Assembly: GCA_030248195.1 (NCBI GenBank)
Contig: JASAND010020403.1
Location: 27,791-91,790 of the forward strand
Source of the DNA: Trissonchulus latispiculum
Lineage: Eukaryota > Nematoda > Enoplea > Enoplida > Ironidae
DNA: 64,000 nt
Reading direction: 5' to 3'
A model generated the notes under the pieces. It did no database searches. It saw nothing but the letters and a program-made list of their open reading frames with translations, and was not told where the DNA came from. Positions 31,761-42,989 of this stretch are shown in pieces. Positions within the stretch are counted from its first letter, which is position 1. Every line of letters begins with the position of its first letter. A program made the position numbers and the translations under genes.

Positions 31761-32985
31761 GGGTTCCCGCCCTTTTCCAAAGGGTTTGGAACCCTATGTT
31801 CTGGACATGTTTATTTTTCTTATTCTTCTTCTTATTATTATTGTTCACATTTTCGTGTCCCCCCTGTCTATCTCGAGATTGGGAAGGGGTAGAGAGGTGG
31901 TTGATACCTCATTTTGAAGGTCTTGACTTGAACTGCTCCCGGAAGCGCGGGGAGCCCCGGGGGAGCAGAGGTGCTCCCGGAGCACCCCCGTGAGTAAAAA
32001 TGAGTAAAATAAAAAAGTTGTCCAAATGAGCTAATTTTGGTATCGTTCGAAAGCTCTCGTCGAGCCATGAAAAAGTTGTAATTGGGTCAAGGCCTGAAAA
32101 TGTACCCATTTTGAGTTATGAGGCGAAAAAGGGTCAAAAATGGCCAAAAACGGCCAAAACGGCCGTTTGAAGGAGTTTTCCGCCTTTATCTCGAGCTAGA
32201 GTCAACTAGCTGGCCTGAAATTTTGCATGCAGGGTGGCACCCGATGCGGGAAGACCCTCCGGGCACCTGGGTTCCATAGTGTCAGGCAATTAGCAATTAC
32301 TCGATACGATGATGCTGCAAATGGTCAAAATTGAAAGTGACGGAAACCCCCCAATATGGGTATCGTTCGAAAGCTCTCGTTGCGTAGGTAAAATGTTGTA
32401 ATAGGGCTAAGGCGTCAAAATGTAGGAAAAATGAGTTACGGAGCCTCAAAGGGGTCACAAATGGCCACAACCGGTCAAAATGAGTCAAAATTAAAAGTTG
32501 TCGGATCCGGCTGATACCGGTATCAATCGAAAGCTTTCGCTGCGTAGATAAAAAGTTGTAATAGGGATAAAGCGCTAAAATGTAGGAAAAATGAGTTATG
32601 GGGCCCGCAAATGTGTCAAAAAATGGTCACTCAAAACCAGTCAAAATGGGTCAAAACTGAAAATTGTCGGATCCGATCGATACTGATGTCATTCGAAAGC
32701 TCTCGTTGCGTAGATAAAAAGTTGTAATAGGCTCATCGTGTCAAAGTGTGAGAAAAGGAGCTACGAGCCTTCGAATAGGGCAAAAATCGCCCAATTGGTC
32801 AAATTGGTGAAAATTGAACTTTGTCCAATCCAGCTTGTAGTGGTATCAATCGAAAGCTCTGGATGAGCTGGGAAACAGTTATAATAGTCTTAAAGATAAG
32901 AAACTACATACTTCTCCAGAAAATAGATAAGCTCTTTGTATAAACGGAAAAATGTCGGGCGGGAACCACTTGATGCCTTTTGACT
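31761..32985 (+). mobile_element. array element, type B, copy 3
   Basis: 5' hairpin at 31761-31794 and 3' partner GGGCGGGAACC at 32957-32967, then TTGATGCCTTTTGACTTATT. The core units match copies 1 and 2. From about 32,330 onward it is mirrored at the window's right end, so it is the outermost visible part of the giant inverted repeat. Confidence 0.75.
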
Positions 32986-32998
32986 TATTATTATTATT

Positions 32999-33031
32999 GT
33001 GTTGCCACTTTTCCAAAGGAAATGGCAACAC
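32999..33031 (+). repeat. GTGTTGCCAC hairpin module
   Basis: Stem-loop GTGTTGCCA..TGGCAACAC with the inner CTTTTCCAAAGGAA; the 5' module of the type A element that starts at 33068. Followed by CTTGTTATTGGTCTGTGCTT and an ATT run. Confidence 0.8.
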
Positions 33032-33067
33032 CTTGTTATTGGTCTGTGCTTATTATTATTATTATTA

Positions 33068-33865
33068 TCCGTCTGTCCCCCCCTAGATCTCGAGATTGTG
33101 AAGGGGTACAGGGGTGGTTGATACCTTATTTTGAAGCCCTTGGCTAGGACATCTCCCGGAAGCGAGATGGCTCCGGTACCTTCCGGATTCCGGGAATGGC
33201 GAATCCCGGAATTTTTCGGTTGGTAAGGGGGGACCAAGGCGAAATTTCAAAATCCAAAATTTGGTCAAAAACTTTTTGTCTCCGATTTCGCTCAAAAGTT
33301 GGTCATGGGGTAACTCGACCTCGCTGATTTCGAAACTACAATCGAAATTTCCGGAAAATTTCCGGATTTCGAGATATTCGACACGGAAAATTCCGGATTT
33401 TGAAAAATTTCTCCAAAAGTGGTCGATATGGTACTCAAATGAAAGATCTCGTCGAGCTGAGCAACTTTCCTTCTTGCGGCATTTTCCAAAAATGCGTCTA
33501 GCGAAAGTTATAGCCGAAAAACTGAAAATCCGGGAATTCACGAAAATCCGGATTTTGGGTCGAAAAATTTTTTGTCTCCGATTTCTCTCAAAAGTTGGTC
33601 ATAGGGTAATTCGACCACGCTAATTTCGAAACTAAAACCGAAATTTACCGAAAATTTACGGATTTCGAGATATTCGTTCCGGAAAATTCCGGATTTTGAA
33701 AAATTTCTCTGAAAGTGGTCGATATGGTACGCAATTGAAAGAGCTCGTCGAGCTGAACAACTTTCCTTCTTGCGTCATTTTCCGAAAATGCCTCTAGCGA
33801 TAGTTATGGCTGAAAAATAAACAGAAAAACCTGTTGTGGGCAACACATTCTTGCAGTAGCGCTAG
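33068..33865 (+). mobile_element. array element, type A, copy 2
   Basis: Starts TCCGTCTGTCCCCCCC within ATT repeats and ends GCGCTAG at 33865. Two core units of about 297 bp contain GTCTCCGATTTCGCTCAAAA, ATATGGTACTCAAATGAAAG and TTTCCTTCTTGCG. The 3' GTGGGCAACAC is at 33836-33846. Here the upstream hairpin has the shorter stem GTGTTGCCA (no third C), so pairing with this 3' copy is imperfect. Confidence 0.7.
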
Positions 33866-33867
33866 TT

Positions 33868-34960
33868 GTGTTGCCCACTTTTCCAAAGGAATGGGCAACA
33901 CTTTGTTATTGGTCTGTGCTTATTATTATTGGGTTGTCGCATTTTTTTTAAAAAAAGACAACCCTTTGTTATGGGAAAGTTTCTTTATTTATTATATCGG
34001 TAAACAATCTTGTCCCCCCCCTTTTTCTCGAGATTGGCTGGACCGATCGGGCTGAAATTATCAGTACCAGTTGGGGGTGGGGTAAAGTGGTACCGGAAGT
34101 GCGGGTAGCCCGATACCTCCCGGATTCCGGGAATGGCGGCTATCGGAATTTTTAAAAATGGTAAGGGGGGACCAAGGGAAACGAAAAAAATTTTTGTCTC
34201 CGATTTCGCTCAAAAGTTGGTCATAGGGTAATTCGACCATGCTGATTTCGAAACTGAAATCGAAATTTCCGGAAAATTTACGGATTTCGAGATATTCGTT
34301 ACGGAAAATTCCGAATTTGGAAAAAATTTTTCAAACGTAGTCGATATGGTACTCAAATGAAAGAGCTCGTCGAGCTGAGCAACTTTCCTTCTTGCGACAT
34401 TTTCCGGAAATGTGTCTAGCGAAAGTTATAGCCGAAAAACTGAAAATCCGGGAATTCACGAAAACCCGGATTTTGGACTAAAAATTTTTTGTCTCCGATT
34501 TTGCTTAAAAGTTGGTCATAGGGTAACTCGACCACGCTGATTTCAAAACTGGAATCTAATTTTCCGGAAAATTTACGGATTTCGAGATATTCGGCCCGGA
34601 AAATTCCGGATTTTGAAAAATTTCCCCAAAAGTGGTCAATATGGGGCTCAAATGAAAGAGCTCGTCGAGCTGAGCAACTTTGCTTCTTGCGACATTTTTA
34701 GAAAATGCGCTTAGCGAAAGTTAAGTCACGAAAAACCGAAAATCCGGGAATTCCCGGAAAATCGGAATTTTTAAAAATTGTCTCAAAAGTAGTCGATATG
34801 GTACTCATTTGAAAGCCCTCAACGAGTAGGAAGAAGGTTGCAATAGAACCAAGTTCTGAAAATGTACCAAAACTGAGTTTTGGCCCTTTAGATAAGAGGA
34901 AAATGGCTGCGACAACCCGTTGATGCCGGTAGGATTTATTATGATTATTATTATTATTAT
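33868..34960 (+). mobile_element. array element with GGGTTGTCGCA ends (type D), nested hairpin
   Basis: Begins with a GTGTTGCCCAC..GTGGGCAAC-type hairpin (33868-33901), then a second hairpin GGGTTGTC..GACAACCC with an A/T loop (33931-33964) and TATGGGAAAGTTTC. The core is of type A (units at about 34356 and 34651). It ends with TGCGACAACCC (34908-34918) and GTTGATGCCGGTAGG. The 3' copy complements the full 11-base 5' arm GGGTTGTCGCA, whereas the local hairpin pairs only 8 bases. Confidence 0.72.
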
Positions 34961-34962
34961 TA

Positions 34963-35761
34963 TCCGTCTGTCCCCCCCCTAGATCTCGATATTGGGAAGG
35001 GGTACAGGGGTGGTTGATACCTCATTTTGAAGCCCTTAACTAGGACATCTCCGGGAAGCAAGATGGCTCCGATATCTTCCGGATTCCGGGAATGGTGAAT
35101 CCCGGAATTTTTCGGTTGGTAAGGGGGGACCAAGGCGAAATTTCAAAATCCAAAATTTGGTCAAAAATTTTTTGTCTCCGATTTCGCTCAAAAGTTGGTC
35201 ATAGGGTAACTCGACCACGCTGATTTCGAAACTGAAATCGAAATTGCCGGAAAATTTACGGATTTCGAGATATTAGACCCGGAAAATTCCGGATTTTGAA
35301 AAATTTCTTCAAAAGTGGTTGGTATGGTACTCAAATGAAAGAGCTCGTCGAGCTGAACAACTTTCCTTCTTGCGACATTTTCCGGAAATGCGTCTAGCGA
35401 AAGTTATGGCCGAAAAACTGAAAATCCGGGAATTCACGGAAACCCGGATTTTGGACCAAAAAATTTTTTGTCTCCGATTTCGCTCAAAAGTTGGTCATAG
35501 GGTAACTCGACCGCGCTGATTTCGAAACTGAAATCGAAATTTCCGGAAAATTTCCGGATTTCGAGATATTCGATCCGGAAAATTCCGGATTTTGAAAAAT
35601 TTTTCCGAAAGTGGTCGATATGGAACTCAAATGAAAGCGCTCGTCGTGCTGAGTAATTTTCATCATTACCGTATTTTCCGGAAATGCTTCTGGTGAAAGT
35701 TATGGCAGAAAAATAAACAGAAAAACCATTTGTGGGCAACACATTCTTGCAGTAGCGCTAG
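34963..35761 (+). mobile_element. array element, type A, copy 3
   Basis: Starts TCCGTCTGTCCCCCCC, ends GCGCTAG (35758-35761), with GTGGGCAACAC at 35732-35742 and two core units about 298 bp apart. The following bases are TTATTATTATTATTATTA. Confidence 0.7.
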
Positions 35762-35779
35762 TTATTATTATTATTATTA

Positions 35780-36980
35780 GCAGGTTGGTGTCCCCCCCCT
35801 AGATCTCGAGATTGGGAAGGGGTACAGGGTTGGTTCATACCTCATTTTGAAAAGCGTGAAAAGAAGGTGTGCATGTGTGAATTTCATCGCTCTACCCCCA
35901 CCCAGTCGACCAGGGCAGGGAATTTAATTTTTAAAAATCGTAAGGGGGGACCAAGGCGATTCTCAAAAATGGTCAAAAACTTTTTGTCTCCGATTTGGCT
36001 GAAAAGTTGGTCCTAGGGTAATTCGGGGGCGCAGATTCCAAATCTGCAATCGAAATTTTTCTAGGTTTTGAGAATCTAGAGATATGGCCAATAGTTACAC
36101 TGTTGGAGACCACAAAAGTGAGCAAACAGCTAGAAACACCTAATATCTGTGTTTTTGAACTCGTTAGTCAAGTTTAGCCGGTGGATTTGCTAGAACATGG
36201 TTTAGAAGGGTGTATCAAGTAAGTTTTAGCCATATTCAGTCGAAAATTCCTTATCCCAACTGCCCTTTTGTGGGCAACCATGTTAAGATAAAGGTGTCAA
36301 AAATGGTAAAAACGCTTTATCTCTGATTTGGTTGAAAAGTTGGTTCTAGGATAACCCGGGAACGCAGATTATGCCTTTTTAAGGGCAACCTTTTGTATGA
36401 AGCAAAATAAACAAGGTGTAATATAAAAATCACTTTTCCCAACTGCCTTTTTAAGGGCAACCATTTGTATGAAATAGTGTTAACAAAGTGTAATGGGAAA
36501 ATCACTTATCCCAACTGCCTTTTTAAGGGCAACCATTTGTATGAAGCAAAATAAACAAAGTGTAATATAATAATCACTTATCCCAATTGCCTTTTTAAGG
36601 GCAACCATCTCTATGAAGCAGTATTAACAAAGTGGAATGGAAAAATCGCTTATCCCAACTGCCTTTTTAAGGGCAACCATTTGTATGAAGCAGTATTAAC
36701 AAAGTATAATGGGAAAATCACTTATCCCAACTGCCTTTTTAAGGGCAACCATTTGTATGAAGTAGTGTTAACAAAGTGTAATGGGAAAATCACTTATCCC
36801 AACTGCCCTTTTAAGGGCAACCATTTTAGGATGAAGCTGTCGTCATTATTGTATTCGAATAAAACCAATCATATAACAGAAGAACCCATTTCTTGAACGA
36901 GAGGCTATCGAAGTCTTAGGAAATAAAGCTATGACCCAAATGGAATTTGCAGGTGGGCAACACACTCTCGCAGTCGCTAG
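35780..36980 (+). mobile_element. array element, type C, copy 1
   Basis: Starts AGCAGGTTGGTGTCCCCCCC and TAGATCTCGAGATTGG. The core has a large unit (GTCTCCGATTTGGCTGAAAA, then GACGCAGATTCC.AATCTGCA) and about seven short units of 70-76 bp, each with CTTATCCCAACTGCC, TTTTTAAGGGCAACC and ATTTGTATGAAG. It ends AGGTGGGCAACACACTCTCG..GTCGCTAG (36977-36980). Each short unit itself contains a GCCCTTTTAAGGGC-like inverted pair. Confidence 0.7.
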
Positions 36981-36997
36981 TTATTATTATTCTTATT

Positions 36998-38030
36998 ATT
37001 AGCAGGTGGGTGTCCCCCCTCTAGAACTCGAGATTGGGAAGGGGTACAGGGTTGGTTCATACCTCATTTTGAAGAGCGTGAAAAGAAGGTGTGCATGTGT
37101 GAATTTCATCGTTCTACTCCCACCCAGTCGACCAGGGCAGGGAATTTAATTTTTAAAAATCGTTGTTGGAGACCGCAAAAGTGAGCAGACTGCCCAGAAA
37201 CACCTAATATCCGTGTTTTTTGAACTAGTTAGTCAAGATGAGCCGGTGTATTTGCTAGGACACGCTTAGAATGGTATATCAAGTAACTTTTAGCGATATG
37301 TAGTTGAAAATTGCTTATCCCAACTGCCCTTTTATGGGCAACCATGTTCAGGCAAAGGTGTCAAAAATGGTCAAAAACTTTTTGTCTCCGATTTGGTTGA
37401 AAAGTCGGTTATAAGGTAATTCGGGGACGCAGATTCCGAATCTACAAACGAAATTTTTCTGTCCCTTTTGGATCTCGAGATATTGCCAAAAGTTACACTG
37501 TTGGAGACCGCAAAAGTGAGCAAACTGCCCAGGAACGCCAAATATGTGTGTTTTTTGAACTCGTTAGTCAAGTTTAGACGGTGGAATTGCTAGGATACCC
37601 TTTAGAAAGAAGTGTCAAGTAATTTACAGCGATATTTAGTCGAAAATTGCTTATCCCAACTGCCCTTTTATGGGCAACCATGTTCAGGCAAAGGTGCCAA
37701 AAATGGTCAAAAACTTTTTGTCTCCGATTTGGTTGAAAAGACGGTTATAAGGTAATTCGGTGACGCAGATTCCGAATCTGCAAACGAAATTTTTCTACCT
37801 TTTTGGGAATCTCGAGATACGGCCAAAAGTTACACTGTTGGAGTCCACAAAAGTGAGCAATTTGCCTATAAAACACAGAATTTCAGTATTTTTTGAGCTC
37901 GTTAGTCATGTTTAGTTGACTTTGCCGGGATAGCCTTTGAAACAAAGTGTGAAGTAATTTTTTTAACGAAATTTAGTCGAAAATTGCTTATCCCAACTGC
38001 CCTTTTATGGGCAACCATTTTCAGGTGAAG
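36998..38030 (+). mobile_element. array element, type C, copy 2, without CTAG end
   Basis: Starts AGCAGGTGGGTGTCCCCCC. Three large core units with a period near 335 bp (CTTATCCCAACTGCC at about 37,317, 37,650 and 37,988), each ending TTTTATGGGCAACCAT. It runs into a GATGCCCACCTTTCC hairpin without the usual CTAG terminus, so it is truncated or fused to the next hairpin array. Confidence 0.65.
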
Positions 38031-38031
38031 A

Positions 38032-38181
38032 TGCCCACCTTTCCAAAGGAAAAAAGGGCAACCATTACTATTGTCTGTTTATTATTGTGTTGCCCACCTT
38101 TCCAAAGGAAAAAAGGGCAACCATTACTATTGTCTGTTTATTATTGTGTTGCCCACCTTTCCAAAGGAAAAAAGGGCAACC
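38032..38181 (+). repeat. three tandem GTTGCCCACC hairpin modules
   Basis: Modules at about 38032-38064, 38087-38122 and 38146-38181, almost identical to those at 28293-28396: GTGTTGCCCACC, CTTTCCAAAGG, GGGCAACC, spacer ATTACTATTGTCTG. Confidence 0.85.
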
Positions 38182-38231
38182 ATTACTATTGTCTGTTTAT
38201 TATTCTTATTATTATTATTCTTCTTATTATT

Positions 38232-39498
38232 AGCAGGTGGGTGTCCCCCCCCCTAGGAACAGTGACCAGGGCAGGGAATTTAATTTTTAAAAATCGTAAG
38301 GGGGGACCAAGGCGATTCTCAAAAATGGTCAAAAACTTTTTGTCTCCGATTTGGCTGAAAAGTCGGTCCTAGGGTAATTCGGGGACGCAGATTCCAAATC
38401 TGCAATCGAAATTTTTCTAGGTTTTGAGAATCTCGAGATATGGCCAAAAGTTACACTGTTGGAGACCGCAAAAGTGAGCAAACTGCCCAGAAACACCTAA
38501 TATCTGTGTTTTTTGAACTCGTTAGTCAAGTTTAGCCGGTGGATTTGCTAGAACATGGTTTAGAAGGGTGTATCAAGTAAGTTTTAGCCATATTCAGTCG
38601 AAAATTCCTTATTCCAACTGCCCTTTCATGGGCAACCATGTTAAGATAAAGGTGTCAAAAATGGTCAAAAACTTTTTGTCTCCGATTTGGTTGAAAAGCC
38701 GGTTATAGAGTAATTCGGGGACGCAGATTCCAAATCTACAATCCAAATTTTTCTACTTTTTGAGAATCTCGAGATATGGCCAAAAGTTACACTGTTGGAG
38801 ACCGCAAAAGTGAGCAAACAGCTAGAAACACCTAATATCTGTGTTTTTGAACTCGGTAGTCAAGTTTAGCCGGTGGATTTGCTAGAACATGGTTTAGAAG
38901 GGTGTATCAAGTAAGTTTTAGCCATATTCAGTCGAAAATTCCTTATCCCAACTGCCCTTTTATGGGCAACCATTTTAAGATAAACGCGTCAGAAACGGTA
39001 AAAACGCTTTATCTCTGATTTGGTTGAAAAGTTGGTTCTAGGATAAACCGGGAACGCAGATGCTAAATCTACAATCGAAATTCAAAATATCACTTATCCC
39101 AACTGCCTTCTTAAGGGCAACCATTTGTATGAAGTAGTATATATTCAAGGTATACTTGAAAAATCACTTATCCCAACTTTCTTCTTAAAGGCAACCATTT
39201 GTATGAAGTAGTGTTAACAAAGTGTAATGGGATAATCGCTTATCCCAACTGCCTTTTTAAGGGCAACCATTTGTATGAAGCAGTATTAACAAAGTGTAAT
39301 ATAAAAATCACTTATCCCAACTGCCCTTTTAAGGGCAACCATTTTAGGATGAAGGTGTCGTCATTATTGTATTCGAACAAAACCAAACATGTTAAAGAGG
39401 AACCCATTTCCTGAACGAGAGGCTATCAAAGTCTTAGGAAATACAGCTGTAACCCAAATGGAATATGCAGGTGGGCAACACACTCTCGCAGTCGCTAG
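38232..39498 (+). mobile_element. array element, type C, copy 3
   Basis: Starts AGCAGGTGGGTGTCCCCCCC and ends with AGGTGGGCAACACACTCTCG..GTCGCTAG (39495-39498). The 3' AGGTGGGCAACAC complements the 5' hairpin arm GTGTTGCCCACCT over 13 bases. Core units resemble copy 1, including the short TTTGTATGAAG units near the 3' end. Confidence 0.7.
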
Positions 39499-39588
39499 TT
39501 ATTATTATTATTATCATTATTAACATTACTATTACTATTAATATTATTATGATAACTATTATTATTATGACTATTATTATTTCTGTTA

Positions 39589-39631
<43 letters not shown>

Positions 39632-39640
39632 AAAGTATTT
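39499..39640. repeat. degenerate (ATT)n microsatellite
   Basis: TTATTATTATTATTATCATT followed by mixed TTA/ATT/ATA units, ending in about twelve clean ATT units. It follows a CTAG-ended element. Mirrored at 56,726-56,850. Confidence 0.9.
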
Positions 39641-40153
39641 AATTAGTCAGTGATTAATTGATTGGTGTTTAGATGGACCAGTGGTCAATAGGTGCGCTGC
39701 AGCGCAACATATAGCACCAGCCATTATTCAACCAGATTTAAGCAGACTGAAAGTTATCAACAAAAACCCCCCTAAAATTTATTTCATTGTTAATTTTAGC
39801 CAAAACCAAATATTAAGATGGGTGCACGATGCTGGTCGTTGTCTACCCGTGAAAATTCTAAATTTTAAGGGAGTCTACGTCAAATGGGCAAACATTCCGA
39901 AGTTTTTTTTACACTTATGGTCAACAATTACAAAAGCATGAAGATATTTAGCGGGTTTTCAGATTTTTTTAAACAATTTACTAATTTTTGCTGGTCAACC
40001 ATTTTTTGCCAAAGTGGTCCACTCATTTTTGGTCGGTCGGGGTGTGTCCCATCCCATTTGTCGTCGTCGTTGTCCTACGGCCAAAATAGCAAGAAATTGA
40101 GTGGAACCTATTTAATAAATGAAACTCTCACTACAGCACCAATCGTAAATTTT
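39641..40153. other. no gene supported
   Basis: An open frame at 39681-39941 is present in both arms but differs by indels and has no recognised domain. The sequence includes TCGTCGTCGTTGTCC and a GGTCGGTCGGGG stretch. I do not call a gene. Confidence 0.35.
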
Positions 40154-40156
40154 TAA

Positions 40157-40404
40157 GGAATCGTGTCGAAAGTAAAATCGCATAAACGATAAAATTTACA
40201 CGATTTTTTGTGTTGGTAACAACATCCTTTAAGCTTGATCACCTTTGTTACAGCACTGATTTACTTTCTTGACTGGATTGCTAACAAAACCTTTGAAAGC
40301 GATTTAGATCAAAACAAACCGTCTGCACGATTTTTACACGAATAAAAATCGTATAAATGAATTGTGTAGACGATTAATTTTCAGTATATTTTTGACACGG
40401 TTCC
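40157..40404. mobile_element. PIF/Harbinger-like MITE
   Basis: Termini GGAATCGTGTC .. GACACGGTTCC with a 3-bp TAA target duplication (40154-40156 and 40405-40407). The GG..CC ends and TWA duplication fit PIF/Harbinger (Tourist-like) elements. Internal ATCGTGTAAA / AATCGT motifs recur in the copy at 46644-46990. Mirrored at 55951-56199. Confidence 0.8.
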
Positions 40405-40407
40405 TAA

Positions 40408-41211
40408 CCAATTCCTATTTCAACTTCAAGCCAAATTTCAATTTCAGCTTAGTAAGACGCTTTGGATATAGATGAAAACAGTGTTTAGGCTTGTTACAGT
40501 TTTAAAGAACATTTTCAACCAAACGCCTACATTGAAAGACAGAACGCAAGTAATTGGATCACCCAAGGTAGTGTGAAAAATCACATTACTCAGCTGTAGC
40601 TGTTAAGTTAAGTTAGAGCTAGGCTGAGCTAAGCAATCATTAAGTATTTATTGCTTCTCAGCTCCCATTATCCCAATGAAATTAGGCAGAAAGCCTCTAA
40701 TCTCAGTGCAATTCAAGCAAACAGAATTAGCAGGCACTTAAATTTCCAGGTCTCTGAAAGACTTTTTAACAAGTGGAAAGTGTATAGTTAAGCTAATAAC
40801 TAACAGCTAGTGTATGGATACACTTTTGTGTACAGCTAAAGTCAAACCTTCAGAAAAGGGAGTTCGATAACTGAACTCTAAATTGTAATCGATATTCCTC
40901 CACAAGAAAAGTTTCTAGTGAGTTTCGGAAAAACCTACCAACGAACAACAAAATGGATAAAACTCGATAAATTAATTGTGCTGCATTCCAGCGCAGTTTA
41001 GGCAGTAATTTTAGGAGACGCAATCTTCATATTGAAATACTCTATTTTCGGACAAACTGAATAATCTCTCTTCCAAATACTATATTTATATATAATATTA
41101 AATCTGCCTGAGCTTGAGTGAATGTAAACTAGCTCAAGGCAAGTTAATGTCAAACGCTGGAACGATTAAATACAGTGGTTTAAGACAGTGGTTAAAATAG
41201 TTAGTACTTAC
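40408..41211. other. no feature seen
   Basis: AT-rich DNA with a short TTAAGTTAAGTTAGAGCTAGG stretch broken by repeats of AGCTA. No gene is recognised. Confidence 0.35.
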
Positions 41212-41375
41212 AGGTGTAAGTTGTAGCACTGCCAGCAGTGCTCTCAGAAACTTATAGCACACTAGCAGGCGAAGCTCCGAGTGAAGGGCACGAGTGCCCT
41301 TCACCAGGGCTTTGCCTGCAAGTGAGCTCACAAATTCCTGTGAGCACAGCAAGCAGTGCTACAACTGGCTTGTAC
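41212..41375. mobile_element. small palindromic MITE (GTTGTAGCACTGC ends)
   Basis: GTTGTAGCACTGCCAGCAGT on the left pairs with GCAAGCAGTGCTACAAC on the right. The centre is the near-perfect hairpin GTGAAGGGCACGAGTGCCCT followed by TCAC. Related copy at 42648-42790. Mirrored at about 54,985-55,140. Confidence 0.75.
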
Positions 41376-41908
41376 TATGGCTCAAAAATATAGAAGACTT
41401 TTTGTCTTCTGTATGTCATGTCTTGAAAACTGACATCTCTTCGGAAATTTCAGTCGTTTATGTACTATCCAACCTAATTTGCATATTTCTCTTGGCGGAA
41501 AGTATATAAGCAGGAGACATTCTGGATCAGTGCAGTCAGTTCTACTGGCTGTCAGCAGCCTCGCTGCATACTCCGACAGGAGAGCAGCGAAGGCTTACCG
41601 TGCAGTACAATTGTACTCAACGGTGTAGCGTGCAATTCAATTGTACTCAGGCGGTTGTAGCATGGTTCGGTTACACTGAGCCATGTTACAAATAAGTTTG
41701 TATTTTAAGTTTAGTATTTGTCATCACACGTATTTTTCTGGGAACTTTTAATTGAGGTCAATATAAGAAAATTATCCATCATTCATAACGTAATAATGCA
41801 TGGCTAGGAAATAAACAATTTGCCGTGAAAAATTAGTTCTAACAAAGCTCTGTCTAGCCGAAAACAGAAAGTGCTGGACACTCTTAAATGGCAAACTTTG
41901 TTGTCAAG

Positions 41909-42055
41909 GGGTTTTTTCAAGAAAGGGCAGAGTAGAGTAGAGTTAAAATTGCCGGTTTTAACTAGCTTTAAATCCACTCGAGCTTGAGCTTCCCTCTTTT
42001 AACTCTTTCAGGAAAAGGATAGTTTAACTCCACTCTACCCTTTCTTGAGAAGGCA
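41909..42055. mobile_element. hairpin MITE of the AGAGTAGAGTAGAG type, best copy
   Basis: TTTTTTCAAGAAAGGGCAGA and GTAGAGTAGAGTTAAA on the left are complementary to TTTAACTCCACTCTACCCTT and TCTTGAGAAGG on the right. The centre includes CCACTCGAGCTTGAGCTTCC. The length is about 147 bp and there is no coding capacity. Mirrored at 54294-54440. Confidence 0.7.
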
Positions 42056-42647
42056 TAAAGCTGAGAATAGAGCATGGGAAGAAAGTAACAAGGAACTCCA
42101 GTAAGGCAAAGGATAAGCGGAAGTGTTGTCCTACTTCGTGCTTCAGAGAAAAAATAATTCTTGCCTTGCGCCTAAATTCCTTTTTAGAAAATAAATTACA
42201 GCTCAGAAAAACTAGCATGACGCTTCCACTGTGAAAGCTGGCATTTATCTCTGCAGGCTGAGAACTTTTAAATAATCCCACCTCAGGAAAAATCTGATTG
42301 GAAACTAAAATTATTTTTCAGGAAAATAAACAGTTAGGAAAACAACTCGCATTAATGACGTCCACATAGTTCTGTCAGAAAATCTACTACAAGGTCTGGA
42401 GCAGTTAATGTATTACAAGCATCTTCGGTGTTCGATTTTAATTCAAATCAATTTAACTTCAACTTCGACTTGGATTCAAATTCCTGTTCAAGCGAACTTG
42501 GCATGACAGAGTTGGCTACAAAAATAGTTGAAGCTGGAGCTGGGTTGCATGCAACCTTAACTCAATCACTGAACAGTCAAAATTTGATTTCCTAATTCCA
42601 AAGTTATGCTAACTGAGCATGATACTGTCAGTTTACCTGTTGAAAAT
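42056..42647. other. no feature seen
   Basis: AT-rich DNA between two MITEs. Small open frames on either strand show no family motif. Confidence 0.35.
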
Positions 42648-42790
42648 ACAAGTGTAAGCTGTAGCACTGCCAGCTGTGCCTCCAGAGATTTGTTAGGGGA
42701 AGCTCCTAGTGACGGGCACGAGTGCCCTTCACGAGGGCTTCACCTGATAGTGAGCTCACAGACATCTGTGAGCACAGCAAGCAGAAATCA
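42648..42790. mobile_element. small palindromic MITE (GTAGCACTGC ends), second copy
   Basis: Same family as 41212-41375: GTGTAAGCTGTAGCACTGCC, a central GACGGGCACGAGTGCCCTTC, and GTGAGCACAGCAAGCAG. The right end is shortened. Mirrored at about 53,560-53,700. Confidence 0.7.
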
Positions 42791-42797
42791 AAATCAT

Positions 42798-42985
42798 TTG
42801 TAAGGGAAGCGGGCATACGAAAGATTGACACGACGACTGATATGGTAATTCAGCTGATGTCACTGTGGTGTAGTGGGTAGCATGTCAGACTTTGACCATA
42901 GGTCGTGGTTCGCTCCCGGCTGGACCAATTCTTTACTTTCAATCTTGAGAGCAAAGCTGAACCTCCCTCTTCCCATCTCTCCCCT
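42798..42985 (+). repeat. tRNA-derived SINE (family 1)
   Basis: Leader GAAAGATTGACACGACGACT and GATATGG, box A GTGGTGTAGTGGGTAGC, box B GGTCGTGGTTCGCTCCC, tail TGAACCTCCCTCTTCCC. Mirrored on the minus strand at 53365-53553. Confidence 0.75.
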
Positions 42986-42989
42986 ATGT

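Noticed and set aside
29500..32500. Minus-strand open frames of 90-150 codons in the 160-bp array, repeating a phrase like LALLQLFIYATRAFE
   Set aside because: They are translations of a tandem satellite unit whose period is not a multiple of three throughout. The frames break at random and show no domain; the nucleotide repeat explains them.
28180..39498. CRISPR-like array, because of regularly spaced repeats with palindromic cores
   Set aside because: Spacers are themselves repeats, unit lengths are 70-335 bp, no cas genes are present, and the setting is an animal genome.
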